The notes under the pieces were generated by a model that saw only the letters and a list, made by a program, of their open reading frames with translations, ran no database searches and was not told the DNA's origin. From the NCBI GenBank assembly GCA_964525935.1, contig CAZGJZ010000004.1, forward strand, positions 456,872-520,871: a stretch of 64,000 nucleotides of DNA. Direction: 5' to 3'. This DNA comes from UBA2377 sp964525935 (lineage in GTDB: Bacteria > Verrucomicrobiota > Verrucomicrobiia > Opitutales > Opitutaceae). Below, in pieces: positions 33,471 through 41,779 of this stretch (positions within the stretch are counted from its first letter, which is position 1; the number at the start of each line of letters is the position of its first letter). Made by a program: the position numbers and the translations under genes.

Positions 33471-34988
33471 TCAGTGGACTTGGTTGCGGATGGCTTTTAC
33501 CTGGTCGGCGGTGAAGGCGTCGCCCGCGTTGCCCCATGTGTTGTAGATGTAGGTGGCGACATCGGCGACCTGCTGATCGGTGAGGACGGCTTCCTGTGGC
33601 GGCATGGCGCTGTTGTAGGCCGCACCATTGACGGTGACGGGGCCGCTCATGCCCTTGAGGATGATCTGGATCGCGCGTTCGCGATCGGCGAGGAGGTAAT
33701 CGGACTTGGCGAGCGGCGGGAAGACGCCGGCGAGACCGCGGCCGTCGGGTTGGTGGCAGGCGAAGCAGAGGCCCATGTAGATCTGCTTGCCCTTCTCGAT
33801 CTGCACTTCCTTGCGCAGGCCGGCGATGGCGGGGTTGGATTTGATTTCGGCGGCGATCTTCTCCTTGAGCTCGGATTCGCGCTTCGCGGAGTCGGAGCCC
33901 GCATCGGCCTGGGCGCCGAGGTAGATGGCATCGATTTCCTTGCCGGAGTAAATGACGCGGTTGGGCTCGCCCTCGGCCTTGAGCATGCCGAGCGCGCCTT
34001 TGTTGAACGCACGGCTGAGTGCGTGATCGACGAGGATGTAGGTGCCGGGCACATCGACTTTGAACTCGACGACGGCGGCGCCACCGGCGGGCACCAGCGT
34101 GGTTTGCACGTTGTGATTGGGCAGGCGAAGCCCGGCCTCGGGATAAACGGTGTCGAAGATTTCGCCGATGACGTGGAAGGAGGAGGAGAGGTTGGGACCG
34201 CCGACACCGAAGTAGATGCGGACGCGTTCGCCGGCGCGGGCGGCCATGGCCTTGTCGCCCACGAGCGAGCCGACGGCGCCGTTGAACACGACGTAAGGCG
34301 GGCGCTCGTCGATGGCCTTGGCCATGTCGAAGGATTGCAGGCCCTCCTCGCCGTAGCGGCCACTGGTGTAAAACTCGCCCTGCATGACGTAGTATTCGCG
34401 GTCGACGGCCGGGAGGCCTTCCTTGGGCTCGACGAGGATCAGGCCATACATGCCGTTGCCGACGTGCATCGGCACGGGTGCGGTGGCGCAATGATAGACG
34501 AACAGCCCGGGATTCAGCGCCTGGAAGGTGAACTGCGAACTGTGGCCCGGGGCGGTGAAGGTGGAACTGGCGCCGCCGCCGGAACCGTTGACGGCGTGGA
34601 GGTCGATGTTGTGCGGCAGTTTCGACGACGGGTGATTGTTGAGGTGAAACTCCACGATGTCGCCCTCGCGAATGCGGATGAACGAGCCGGGCACCGTGCC
34701 GCCGAAGGTCCAGAAGGTGTATTCGACGCCGTCGGCGAGTTTCTCGACGACTTCGCGCACCTCGAGGTTGATGACGACGCGCGCCGGGGTTTTGCGCGTG
34801 ATGGGCGGCGGCACATGCGGCGGAGCGGTGAGCACGGCTTGTTCGACCGGCAGGGCGGCGACTTCGGGCGGCAGGGCGACGCGTCCCTGGACTTCGGACG
34901 GGCCGTCGCTGGCGGCGAGCGGCAGGGCAAGGGCGGCGAGGAGCAGGAGCGCGGCGGCGCAGGGAGGCAGGGGCAGGTTGGTTTTCAT
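33471..34988 (-). CDS. nirK: Copper nitrite reductase NirK fused to cytochrome c, 505 aa
   Basis: Reduces nitrite to nitric oxide in the periplasm. Signal peptide at 1-27. Two cupredoxin domains carry type-1 copper ligands His126, Cys167, His175, Met180 and type-2 ligands His131, His166, His322, with catalytic Asp129 in LPHNIDLHAV and His272 in SFHVIGE, all matching the NirK pattern. A C-terminal cytochrome c domain (~395-500) has GLCFACHQPDGRG (heme His412) and probable axial Met462 (SAMPPQ). The tethered heme can feed the type-1 site directly. It leads a run with the NirV-like, SCO, DUF2249 and CopD genes. An FNR-type box is 50 bp upstream. Confidence 0.95.
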   Translation of the reverse strand: MKTNLPLPPCAAALLLLAALALPLAASDGPSEVQGRVALPPEVAALPVEQAVLTAPPHVPPPITRKTPARVVINLEVREVVEKLADGVEYTFWTFGGTVPGSFIRIREGDIVEFHLNNHPSSKLPHNIDLHAVNGSGGGASSTFTAPGHSSQFTFQALNPGLFVYHCATAPVPMHVGNGMYGLILVEPKEGLPAVDREYYVMQGEFYTSGRYGEEGLQSFDMAKAIDERPPYVVFNGAVGSLVGDKAMAARAGERVRIYFGVGGPNLSSSFHVIGEIFDTVYPEAGLRLPNHNVQTTLVPAGGAAVVEFKVDVPGTYILVDHALSRAFNKGALGMLKAEGEPNRVIYSGKEIDAIYLGAQADAGSDSAKRESELKEKIAAEIKSNPAIAGLRKEVQIEKGKQIYMGLCFACHQPDGRGLAGVFPPLAKSDYLLADRERAIQIILKGMSGPVTVNGAAYNSAMPPQEAVLTDQQVADVATYIYNTWGNAGDAFTADQVKAIRNQVH

Positions 34989-35009
34989 GGCGAAAAGTTT
35001 ATCAGCTCT

Positions 35010-35051
35010 AAGCTAGCGGGAGGCAGCCCGGTGCACCTTGATGCAAGTCAA
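35010..35051 (-). promoter_or_regulatory. nirK promoter: FNR/DNR-type box with a -10 at class II spacing
   Basis: Minus-strand TTGACTTGCATCAA (35051-35038) matches TTGAT-N4-ATCAA at 9 of 10 positions. TAGCTT (35015-35010) is a possible -10. The box centre is 32 bp from the -10 centre, which puts it at about -41.5, the normal place for FNR-type activation. The nirK ATG is at 34988. Confidence 0.65.
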
Positions 35052-35839
35052 GGCACGGGCACAACTGGAAATCCCGCATAGGCGGTGCTGAGCACGGCGA
35101 CGTGGAGCGCGCCCAGCGCGGCATCCAGCAGGCCGATCCGGCTCGCGGGCCAGTCCGGCCGCCAAGGGCCGAGCAGCCAACCGGCCCGCATCACGAACGC
35201 CGTGACGGGCAACAGCGCGGCGGCCGGCGCACGGCCTTGCCAGGCAAGCGCGATCACGAAGCCCAGGCCGGCGAGATTGGCGCCAAGCGCCCAGCCGGTG
35301 AATGCCGGCCGCCCCTTGCGCAGACGCAGGTAAGCGCGCACCGTGAGGACGGCGGTGACGTTGCGCAGGAGGGCGAGGCCGGCGAGGGCCAGCGCGTAAC
35401 CCGGCGGCCAGCCGGCGACGGTGGCGAAGGCGGCGGGCGTCAGCGCGAAAGCGATGCTGCCGGCGAGTTCGGCTTCCGCCTCGCGCATCGCGTTGCGCAG
35501 ATCGAACCAGAGAAAAAGGGCGCCACAGGGCACCGCCAATAACAACGGCCACAACGCCGTCCACGATCCGGCCAGCGCCGCGCCCACCAAGGTGGCGAGG
35601 GCGAGGCCGGCGCCGCCCAGCGCCCAGGGTTGCGCGGCGCGGCGGCGGGGATCGGACGCAGGCAGGGTGAACGCAAGTTTGAGCGGCCGGCGGGTGAGAA
35701 AGCCCGCCGCGATGGCACCGGCCAGCGATGCGCCGGCCCACGAAGGCGCGACGAGCAAGGCCAGCACCACCGGCTCGAATGCGAGCGACCAGCTGCCGTG
35801 CTCCTTCGGCAACAATAATGAGCGCAAGGGCACGGCCAC
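35048..35839 (-). CDS. YwiC-like integral membrane protein, 263 aa
   Basis: Eight or so hydrophobic helices after the family signature LLLPKEHGSWSLAFEPVVLALL. FDLRNAMREAEAELAGSIAFAL and ALLRNVTAVLTVRAYLRLRKG are the conserved loops. YwiC proteins occur next to nitrate/nitrite respiration genes but their function is not established. Start is GTG 35839 (or GTG 35833). It follows the stress-protein gene by 10 bp and its 3' end touches the nirK FNR-type box. Confidence 0.8.
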   Translation of the reverse strand: MAVPLRSLLLPKEHGSWSLAFEPVVLALLVAPSWAGASLAGAIAAGFLTRRPLKLAFTLPASDPRRRAAQPWALGGAGLALATLVGAALAGSWTALWPLLLAVPCGALFLWFDLRNAMREAEAELAGSIAFALTPAAFATVAGWPPGYALALAGLALLRNVTAVLTVRAYLRLRKGRPAFTGWALGANLAGLGFVIALAWQGRAPAAALLPVTAFVMRAGWLLGPWRPDWPASRIGLLDAALGALHVAVLSTAYAGFPVVPVP

Positions 35840-35849
35840 CGGGGTCAGC

Positions 35850-36320
35850 TCAGGCCGACCGGCGCTTCCGGGCGAGCTTGGCCTTCACGGGCACAACGAG
35901 CACGGGGCAGCGCGCCTTGCGCAGGACTCCCTGCGTGGTGCTGCCCATGAGGAGATCGAAGACCGCGCCGTGACCGTGCGTGCCGAGCACGATGTAATCC
36001 GCCTTGAGTGAGGCCGCGTGCTCCAGGATGGCCGCCACGGGCCGGCCGCTTTGCTGCAGCGTGCGCACGTCCGGCACGTGGCGCCGGCAGCGTTCGCCCA
36101 GGGCCTTGAGCTTGCGGCCGGCGGCTTGCTCGCTGCTGGCGATGATTTCGCCCATCAGGCTGGCGTCATAGCCATAATAGTCGTTCATGAGGAAGGGCAG
36201 CGACTGGACGACATGCAGGAGGACGAGGCGCGCGCCCAGGCTCCGGGCAAGCGCGCCGGCGGCGGTGCAAACCTGCGGGGTGGCAGGCGAGAGATCGACA
36301 GGGACCAAGATAGTTTTCAT
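35850..36320 (-). CDS. Universal stress protein (UspA family), 156 aa
   Basis: One Usp domain: MKTILVPVDLSPATPQVCTAAGALA at the start, ATP-binding loop GTHGHGAVFDLLMGSTTQGVL (G-x2-G-x9-G-S) at ~125-145, and CPVLVVPVK at the end. Usp proteins bind ATP and help cells survive hypoxia or starvation. It is the first gene before YwiC and nirK. A GGGCATATTTTGCCC motif, also found before the cbb3 operon, lies 58 bp upstream of its ATG. Confidence 0.9.
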   Translation of the reverse strand: MKTILVPVDLSPATPQVCTAAGALARSLGARLVLLHVVQSLPFLMNDYYGYDASLMGEIIASSEQAAGRKLKALGERCRRHVPDVRTLQQSGRPVAAILEHAASLKADYIVLGTHGHGAVFDLLMGSTTQGVLRKARCPVLVVPVKAKLARKRRSA

Positions 36321-36377
36321 GACGTCCCAGCTTACCATCCCAGAGGGAAGGGCGCTGCGCATCGCTTGGCCGGTGCT

Positions 36378-36392
36378 GGGCATATTTTGCCC
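36378..36392. promoter_or_regulatory. GGGCATATTTTGCCC box upstream of the stress-protein gene
   Basis: A 15-bp sequence with 5-bp inverted ends (GGGCA/TGCCC). It agrees with the boxes at 28132 (13 of 15) and 28171-28157 (12 of 15). Located 58-72 bp before the ATG at 36320, in the 123-bp gap after the sensor gene. Confidence 0.55.
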
Positions 36393-36443
36393 GGCGCCGG
36401 CGCGTGATGCGCGGGGTTTTGGTCCGCCAGTGAAGCGAACCGC

Positions 36444-37601
36444 TCAGGCTTGGGTCGCGGCGCCCGGGGTGTGGGGCTTCAGGACGACGATGCCGCCGAC
36501 GATTTTGTTGCCATCGCGGAGCGGGAAAAGGGTGAACGTCACGGGTGTCTCCTGGTCGCGGCGGTTGCGGATGGTGGCGCTGAGTTCGCGCAGGTCGTGG
36601 CCATCCTGCATGGCGCGCACGACGGGGTCGGCCAGCGGCGCGTCGCCAGCGGGGAGCAGGCGGATGATCTCCTGCAGCGGACGGTTGACGAGGTCCTGCG
36701 CACTCCAGCCGGTGAGGTGGGTGACGGCGGGGTTGATGCGCGAAATGTTGCTCGCCTTGGTCATGACGAAGACGAGGTCGCTGATGGAGTTGATGATCAG
36801 GCGGTCGTAGCGGAGCTGGTGTTCGAGGGCCTGGTTGGCCCAGCGGCGCTCGAGGTTTTGCACGGAGAGGTCCGCATTGGCGGCGGTGAGATCGGCGGTG
36901 CGTTCGCGGACCTTGGCGTCGAGGGTGAGATTGGCCTGCTCAAGGGCGGCGGCGGCGCTGCGGCGGAGGCGGATGTCGCTGAAGATGAGCCCCGCGGCAC
37001 CGGCGAGGAGGACGAAATTGAGGATGACGCCGGCCCACATGGTCCAGCGGGTGGTCTGGGCCTGGAGGTAGGCGGCCTGGTCGCGACCGGCGAGGAGCGC
37101 CATCGTCTCGGTCTTGAGCTTGTCGATCTCGCGGAGGATTTCACTGAGCGCGGCATTGCCGGTATCGGCGGCGAGGAGGGTGCGAACGACATCGGTCTGG
37201 CCGGCCTTGCGGGCGGTCATGACCTGGCGGGCAAAATCGGCGCGGGCATTGGCGGCGGTCTCGAGGCGGAGGATGCGCTGGGTTTGCGCGGCGTCGTCGC
37301 GGGCGTAGGCCTTGATGACTTCGAAATGGTCGGCCACGCCGGCGTAGGCCTGGCGGGTGGCGGCCTGGTCGGCGGCATCGCCGGAGAGGGCGAAGAGGCG
37401 GAGGTGGGCCTCGCCGGATTCGAGGGAGGCGGCGAGATCGGAGTATTCGTTGATCGTGGCGTGGGTGCCGTTGACCCAGTCACTGCTCGTGACGGAACGG
37501 TTGATGTTGCGCACGGCATGCACGGCGATGAGGACGAGCACCACGCCAATGAGGGCGAAGAGGGCGAGGATGCGGGGTATGGTTTTGTCTTTGACGGTCA
37601 T
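36444..37601 (-). CDS. CHASE3-PAS membrane sensor lacking an output domain, 385 aa
   Basis: First helix at ~10-28 (ILALFALIGVVLVLIAVHAV), a CHASE3-type extracellular helical domain to ~180, second helix at ~188-210, then a coiled coil (AAAALEQANLTLDAKVRERTADLTAAN) and a PAS domain (~262-375, with LIINSISDLVFVMTKASNISRINPA). The frame stops after the PAS; no kinase, cyclase or receiver follows, and none lies next door. It is either a truncated kinase or a signal receiver working with a partner. It begins 15 bp after the transglutaminase-like gene, implying an operon. Confidence 0.75.
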   Translation of the reverse strand: MTVKDKTIPRILALFALIGVVLVLIAVHAVRNINRSVTSSDWVNGTHATINEYSDLAASLESGEAHLRLFALSGDAADQAATRQAYAGVADHFEVIKAYARDDAAQTQRILRLETAANARADFARQVMTARKAGQTDVVRTLLAADTGNAALSEILREIDKLKTETMALLAGRDQAAYLQAQTTRWTMWAGVILNFVLLAGAAGLIFSDIRLRRSAAAALEQANLTLDAKVRERTADLTAANADLSVQNLERRWANQALEHQLRYDRLIINSISDLVFVMTKASNISRINPAVTHLTGWSAQDLVNRPLQEIIRLLPAGDAPLADPVVRAMQDGHDLRELSATIRNRRDQETPVTFTLFPLRDGNKIVGGIVVLKPHTPGAATQA

Positions 37602-37616
37602 GTCAGGGATACTGGG

Positions 37617-38216
37617 TTAGTATCTGCCGCGGTCGGGATCCTTGCCGGGCAGGTCGGTCTTTACCACTGTGAATTGTGCCTTCTTCTCCTCGGTCTGGTA
37701 GTCATACGTGAACTCGGAGGCCGAGGTCCAGTTGGCCTCGAAGGAGCGCGCGACCTTGGTGGCGATCTCGCGAATCGTGGGGCCGCAGCGCTCGAGGTTG
37801 AAGCTGTAGCGGCGGTTGTTGTAGTCGAGGTAGGCCTTGTTTTCGGTGACGTAGCAGACGGCGTGCGCGATGCGGCCGACCATGCGGATGTGGATGAGGC
37901 GGGTGCCGAAGCCCTTTTGTTTCAGGACGAAGTCGGCGAGCACGGCGTAGTCGTCGCAATCGCCGACGCGGGTTTTGAGAAACTCGTCCGGCGGCTGCAC
38001 GTAGTTGATGAACTCGTAGGTGAAGTTCTCAAAGAGGTTGGCGAAGCGCTTCGGCGTCAGGTTGGGGTCGTCGAGCAGTTCCTTGACCGTGAGGGCGTCG
38101 AGCGGGGTGAACGTGAGCACGAAGGCCAGGGCGGCGAATCCGGCCTGGCGCAGCCAGCGTCGGCCAACAGACCCGGGCGGGTGCGGGCGGAGGCGGGGCG
38201 TGGAGAAGGACGGCAT
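37617..38216 (-). CDS. Transglutaminase-like cysteine protease domain protein, 199 aa
   Basis: Start ATG 38216 (MPSFSTPRLRPHPP); the longer frame needs a TTG. A membrane or signal helix (AGFAALAFVLTFTPLDALT) is followed by the transglutaminase core: Cys in RVGDCDDYAVLADFVLKQ, His in RIAHAVCYV and Asp in AYLDYNNRRYSF, a full catalytic triad. Function could be proteolysis or cross-linking in the envelope. It is co-directional with the CHASE3-PAS sensor 15 bp downstream, an arrangement loosely reminiscent of protease/sensor pairs such as LapG-LapD, but the sensor has no GGDEF/EAL domains. Confidence 0.72.
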   Translation of the reverse strand: MPSFSTPRLRPHPPGSVGRRWLRQAGFAALAFVLTFTPLDALTVKELLDDPNLTPKRFANLFENFTYEFINYVQPPDEFLKTRVGDCDDYAVLADFVLKQKGFGTRLIHIRMVGRIAHAVCYVTENKAYLDYNNRRYSFNLERCGPTIREIATKVARSFEANWTSASEFTYDYQTEEKKAQFTVVKTDLPGKDPDRGRY

Positions 38217-38329
38217 GGACGCGGGGATACTGGCCGGAAAGAATCTCGCCAAAAGCGCGCGCCGGTCAACGGAACAGATGGCGGCCAGCCCGAAGTTGTT
38301 TTCCCGGCAATCTCCGTCAGGCTGGCGGC

Positions 38330-39103
38330 ATGACGCTCAGTCTCAAAGAAGCGGCCCGACAGAACGGCCGGGTCATCTACCTCGAACTCCTGGTGCTCGT
38401 GCTCTCGCTCTACTCGCTGGGCGCGCTCGTGGTGGAACTGCTGATCCCGGTGCATCCGGAACTGCATGCGCTGCTGCTGCGGATCGATTATTTCGTGTGC
38501 GCGGTTTTCCTGGTGGATTTCGGCGTGCACCTCGCGCTCGCGCCGTCGCAGCGGGCGTTCTGGCGGCTGGGCTGGATCGACCTGCTGTCGAGCATCCCGC
38601 AGGTCGGGTGGCTGCGGTGGGGACGCGTTTTCCGGGTGTTTCGGATTTTGCGCGCGTTGCGGTCGTTCCAGGCGGTCTATGCGCATTTTGCGGCGGAACG
38701 CGCGAAGGGGACATTTGTGATGGTCGGGCTCATGTCGCTGATTGCGGTGCTACTGGCGACGATCTCGGTGCTGGAGATCGAGCGCGGGGCGCCCGGGGCG
38801 AATATCCACACGGCGGGCGATGCGCTGTGGTGGGCGTTTGCGACGATCACCACCATCGGCTACGGCGATCATTTTCCCGTGACGGCGGCCGGGCGCGTCG
38901 TGGCGGTGGTGCTGGTGGTTTTTGGGCTGAGTTTCTTCGGCACATTCACGGCCTATGTTTCGAGTTTCTTCCTCGAAAAGGCCCAGTTGAAGGAAGAGAC
39001 GGAAATCCACCGGCTCATCAATGAGGTGCGGCACCTGCGCGAGAAGATCGAGAAACTGGAGACGACGGTGCGCGCCCCGGACAAGCCGGCGCCGTCCAAG
39101 TGA
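38330..39103 (+). CDS. Voltage-gated-type potassium channel, 257 aa
   Basis: Six-helix cation channel subunit. S1-S4 cover ~15-130, with an Arg-rich S4 (WGRVFRVFRILRALRSF). The pore loop and selectivity filter are LWWAFATITTIGYGDHFPVTAAG (TIGYGD ~residues 178-183), followed by S6 and a cytoplasmic coiled coil (EETEIHRLINEVRHLREKIEKLE) that may aid tetramer formation. Length and layout are like KvAP-type prokaryotic channels. Divergent from the transglutaminase gene and 160 bp before the polyol operon. Confidence 0.9.
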   Translation: MTLSLKEAARQNGRVIYLELLVLVLSLYSLGALVVELLIPVHPELHALLLRIDYFVCAVFLVDFGVHLALAPSQRAFWRLGWIDLLSSIPQVGWLRWGRVFRVFRILRALRSFQAVYAHFAAERAKGTFVMVGLMSLIAVLLATISVLEIERGAPGANIHTAGDALWWAFATITTIGYGDHFPVTAAGRVVAVVLVVFGLSFFGTFTAYVSSFFLEKAQLKEETEIHRLINEVRHLREKIEKLETTVRAPDKPAPSK

Positions 39104-39176
39104 GTGGCCGCGCCAGCAGGGCGACGCGGGCCTTGAAATGTTCTACCTGTTGTAGGCACAGTGCTGCTTGGTGAGC

Positions 39177-39192
39177 CTTGGTCTTTACCAAG
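39177..39192. promoter_or_regulatory. Palindrome CTTGGT-N4-ACCAAG before the polyol operon
   Basis: Perfect 6-bp arms 73-88 bp upstream of the xylitol dehydrogenase ATG. The size and AT-rich centre would suit a repressor site. A smaller CTAC-N5-GTAG palindrome lies 30 bp further upstream (39143-39155). Confidence 0.4.
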
Positions 39193-39264
39193 ACGATTAT
39201 CGACGGGTATAATTTCTGAAATCCGGCAATCCTGCAGCCATCACGGCCAACCCCAATCCACCCC

Positions 39265-40299
39265 ATGCAAGCCCTCGTCCTCGAAGAGAAACAAAAGCTC
39301 AGCCTCCGCGACATCGTCATCGACGAGCCGTTTGGGCCGAACGACGTGCGCATCCGCATCCACACGGTCGGCGTGTGTGGCAGCGACGTGCATTACTACC
39401 GGCATGGGGCGATCGGGCCCTTCGTGGTGCGGGCGCCGATGGTGCTCGGGCACGAGGCGTCGGGCACGATTGAGGCGGCGGGCAGCGCGGTCAGTCACCT
39501 GAAAGTGGGCGACCGCGTGTGCATGGAGCCGGGTATCCCGACGCCCGGCAGCCGCGCGACGACGCTGGGACTTTACAACCTCGATCCCGGCGTGCGCTTC
39601 TGGGCCACGCCGCCCGTGCATGGCTGCCTGCGGCCGACGGTCGTGCATCCGGCGGCCTTCACGTTCAAGCTGCCCGACAACGTGAGCTTCGGTGAAGGCG
39701 CGATGGTTGAGCCGCTCGCGGTCGGCATGCATGCGGCAACCAAGGCGCGCATCAAGCCCGGCGACGTCGCCGTGGTCATTGGCGCCGGTCCCATCGGCCT
39801 CGTCACGGCGCTGGCGGCGATCTCCGGGGGCTGCAGCCATGTCTTCATCGCCGATGTGGTGCCGCAAAAACTGGAACTCGCCGCGCGCCTCGGGCCGATC
39901 ACGCCGGTGGATGTGCGCAGCCAAAATCTGGCCGAGGTCGTTTACAAAGCCACGGGCGGGTGGGGTGCGGAACAGGTCTTCGAGGCCTCCGGTCACCCGA
40001 GCGCGTTTGCCCCGGCGCTCGCGGCGCTTTGTCCCGGCGGCTGCATCACGCTCATCGGCATGCCGGGCGGACCGGTCGCGATCGATGTGGTCGCGGCGCA
40101 AGTGAAGGAAGCGCGCATCGAAACGGTGTTCCGTTACGCCCACGTTTACCCGCGCGCGCTGGCGCTGATGGGGGCCGGGCTGCTCGATGTGAAGCCGCTG
40201 ATCACCGACCGCTACGCCTTCAAGGACTCCATCGCGGCGTTTGATTACGCGACGGCGATGAAGCCCACCTCGGTCAAAATCCAAATCGAGCTGCCCTGA
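39265..40299 (+). CDS. Zinc-dependent xylitol/sorbitol dehydrogenase-like MDR enzyme, 344 aa
   Basis: Medium-chain dehydrogenase oxidising a polyol at C2 with NAD+. Catalytic zinc ligands are Cys38 (TVGVCGSDVHYYRHG), His/Glu in VLGHEASG, and Glu in AMVEPLAVGMHA. The usual four-Cys structural zinc loop is replaced by EPGIPTPGSRATTLGLYNLD, as in the xylitol/ketose-reductase branch. The cofactor motif is VVIGAGPIGLVTAL. It is followed after 14 bp by an L-xylulose-reductase-like gene. Together they would run L-xylulose to xylitol to D-xylulose. Confidence 0.87.
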   Translation: MQALVLEEKQKLSLRDIVIDEPFGPNDVRIRIHTVGVCGSDVHYYRHGAIGPFVVRAPMVLGHEASGTIEAAGSAVSHLKVGDRVCMEPGIPTPGSRATTLGLYNLDPGVRFWATPPVHGCLRPTVVHPAAFTFKLPDNVSFGEGAMVEPLAVGMHAATKARIKPGDVAVVIGAGPIGLVTALAAISGGCSHVFIADVVPQKLELAARLGPITPVDVRSQNLAEVVYKATGGWGAEQVFEASGHPSAFAPALAALCPGGCITLIGMPGGPVAIDVVAAQVKEARIETVFRYAHVYPRALALMGAGLLDVKPLITDRYAFKDSIAAFDYATAMKPTSVKIQIELP

Positions 40300-40313
40300 C
40301 CTGCCCAACTTCC

Positions 40314-41045
40314 ATGAGCGCACAATTTTCCAAGCAACGCATTCTGGTGACCGGCGCGGGCAAGGGCATCGGCCGCGCCATCGCGCAGTATCTCGCCAAG
40401 GCTGGCGCGCACGTGGTCGCGGTCAGCCGCACGGCGGACGATCTCAAGAGCCTGCAGGCGGAGATCGGCGGCGAGGGGCACGCGGTGGATTTGAGCGACG
40501 CGGCGGCGCTGACCAAGTGCATCGCCGGGTTGGGTGACGTGGATGCATTGGTGAACAACGCGGGCATCTCGATCCCGCAGTCATTTCTCGAAACGACGGC
40601 CGATGCGTTTGACCGCACGATGGCCGTCAACGTGCGTGCGGCGCTCGTGATCAGCCAGCAGGTCGCGCAGCGCTGGATCGCGCGGAAGCACGCGGGCGTG
40701 ATCGTGAATCTTTCGAGCCAGGCCTCGATGGCGGCGTTGAAGGACCATGCGGCGTATTGCGCATCGAAAGGCGCGCTCGACTTGCTCACGAAAGTCATGG
40801 CCCTCGAACTCGGGCCGCACGGCATCCGCGTCAACGCGGTGAACCCGACGGTCACGCTTACGCCGATGGGTGAGATGGCGTGGGGCGACCCGGCGAAGAG
40901 CGGGCCGATGCTCGCGAAGATTCCGCTCGGCCGCTTTGCCCAACCCGTCGAAGTGGCGTCGACCGTGGCGTTTTTGCTGAGCCCGGAAGCATCGATGATC
41001 AATGGGGTCGCCCTGCCGGTGGACGGCGGATTTCTGGCGACGTAA
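40314..41045 (+). CDS. L-xylulose/dicarbonyl reductase-like SDR (DCXR family), 243 aa
   Basis: Short-chain dehydrogenase with VTGAGKGIGRA, NNAGIS, active-site Ser in LSSQASMAAL and Tyr-Lys in YCASKGALDLL. The stretch MALELGPHGIRVNAVNPTV and IPLGRFAQPVE is the DCXR signature, separating it from FabG-type SDRs. It should reduce L-xylulose to xylitol with NADPH. Second gene of the operon with the xylitol dehydrogenase. No xylulokinase or transporter is adjacent. Confidence 0.85.
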   Translation: MSAQFSKQRILVTGAGKGIGRAIAQYLAKAGAHVVAVSRTADDLKSLQAEIGGEGHAVDLSDAAALTKCIAGLGDVDALVNNAGISIPQSFLETTADAFDRTMAVNVRAALVISQQVAQRWIARKHAGVIVNLSSQASMAALKDHAAYCASKGALDLLTKVMALELGPHGIRVNAVNPTVTLTPMGEMAWGDPAKSGPMLAKIPLGRFAQPVEVASTVAFLLSPEASMINGVALPVDGGFLAT

Positions 41046-41129
41046 AGCGAGGGCGCCGGGATTTTCCCCCATAATACAAGGCGAGCCAAGCCGGATGGCA
41101 GTGGCGCGTGAGGCGGTGTAAGCTGGATC

Positions 41130-41372
41130 ATGGGCTACTTCATTCTCCTGTTATTCGTCATCACGGGCGCACTGGTATGGATCGTTACTGGCATCGCGGG
41201 TGCCCATTCGCGGAAGGCCGGGAGCGGGACGCCGAAGACCAAGAAACCAAAACACTCGAAGGGGCCGCTCGAGTTGCGGACGCCTGCGGCGGATGAATTA
41301 ACGCCGGATCGTTCGGTCGTCGCGACCGCCGCCCAAGTCAGGGCGGCCAAAACCCGCACGCCGCCGGCCTGA
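41130..41372 (+). CDS. Small membrane-anchored protein, 80 aa, unknown
   Basis: One N-terminal helix (YFILLLFVITGALVWIVTGIA, residues 3-23) and a basic, disordered tail (SRKAGSGTPKTKKPKHSK). No family recognised. It follows the polyol operon after 84 bp on the same strand. The composition and reading frame look coding, but support is moderate. Confidence 0.5.
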   Translation: MGYFILLLFVITGALVWIVTGIAGAHSRKAGSGTPKTKKPKHSKGPLELRTPAADELTPDRSVVATAAQVRAAKTRTPPA

Positions 41373-41779
41373 CCGCTGACGAGGGCGGAGAAGAAAATCG
41401 GGCAAACCCCGCTTGCCCGAAGGCTCCACTGTGTGGCGGCTCTGGACCGGCGCGGCCGTGGTTGACGATCCACGGCGCTACGATGCGCGCGCCTAGTTCC
41501 AAGTAAAAGTAACGCCATTGGACAGGTTTGTCAGGAGAGTGACCTGCGCTGCGTCCAATAATCATCGGGGAACCACGCGCTGGATTGCCTGTTCTGTTAA
41601 AAGACGCAGTCGCAATCGATTAAAACGGGTAATTCCACGCTACCTTATTCTCCGCCGCATTTGCGCGCTCCAGCCGGACTCGAATGACGAGGGCGGCGGG
41701 AGGACGGGGATGAGACGGGCGGGGATCGGCTCGCAGCGCGAGCGACGGCGGATTGGTGGCGATCGCAGGTCAGAACAAA
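41373..41779. other. 407-bp gene-free leader before the glucan synthase
   Basis: I see no convincing gene here. It contains two hairpins: CGGGCAA-N7-TTGCCCG (41399-41419), which may end the 80-residue gene's transcript, and GCCGTGG-N8-CCACGGC (41454-41475). The stretch around 41580-41660 is AT-richer and may hold the synthase promoter, but no clear -35/-10 pair stands out. Confidence 0.4.

Noticed and set aside
39265..40299. Missing structural-zinc cysteines in the xylitol dehydrogenase as a sign of decay
   Set aside because: The EPGIPxPxSRATxLGxYNLD loop is normal for the xylitol/ketose-reductase branch.
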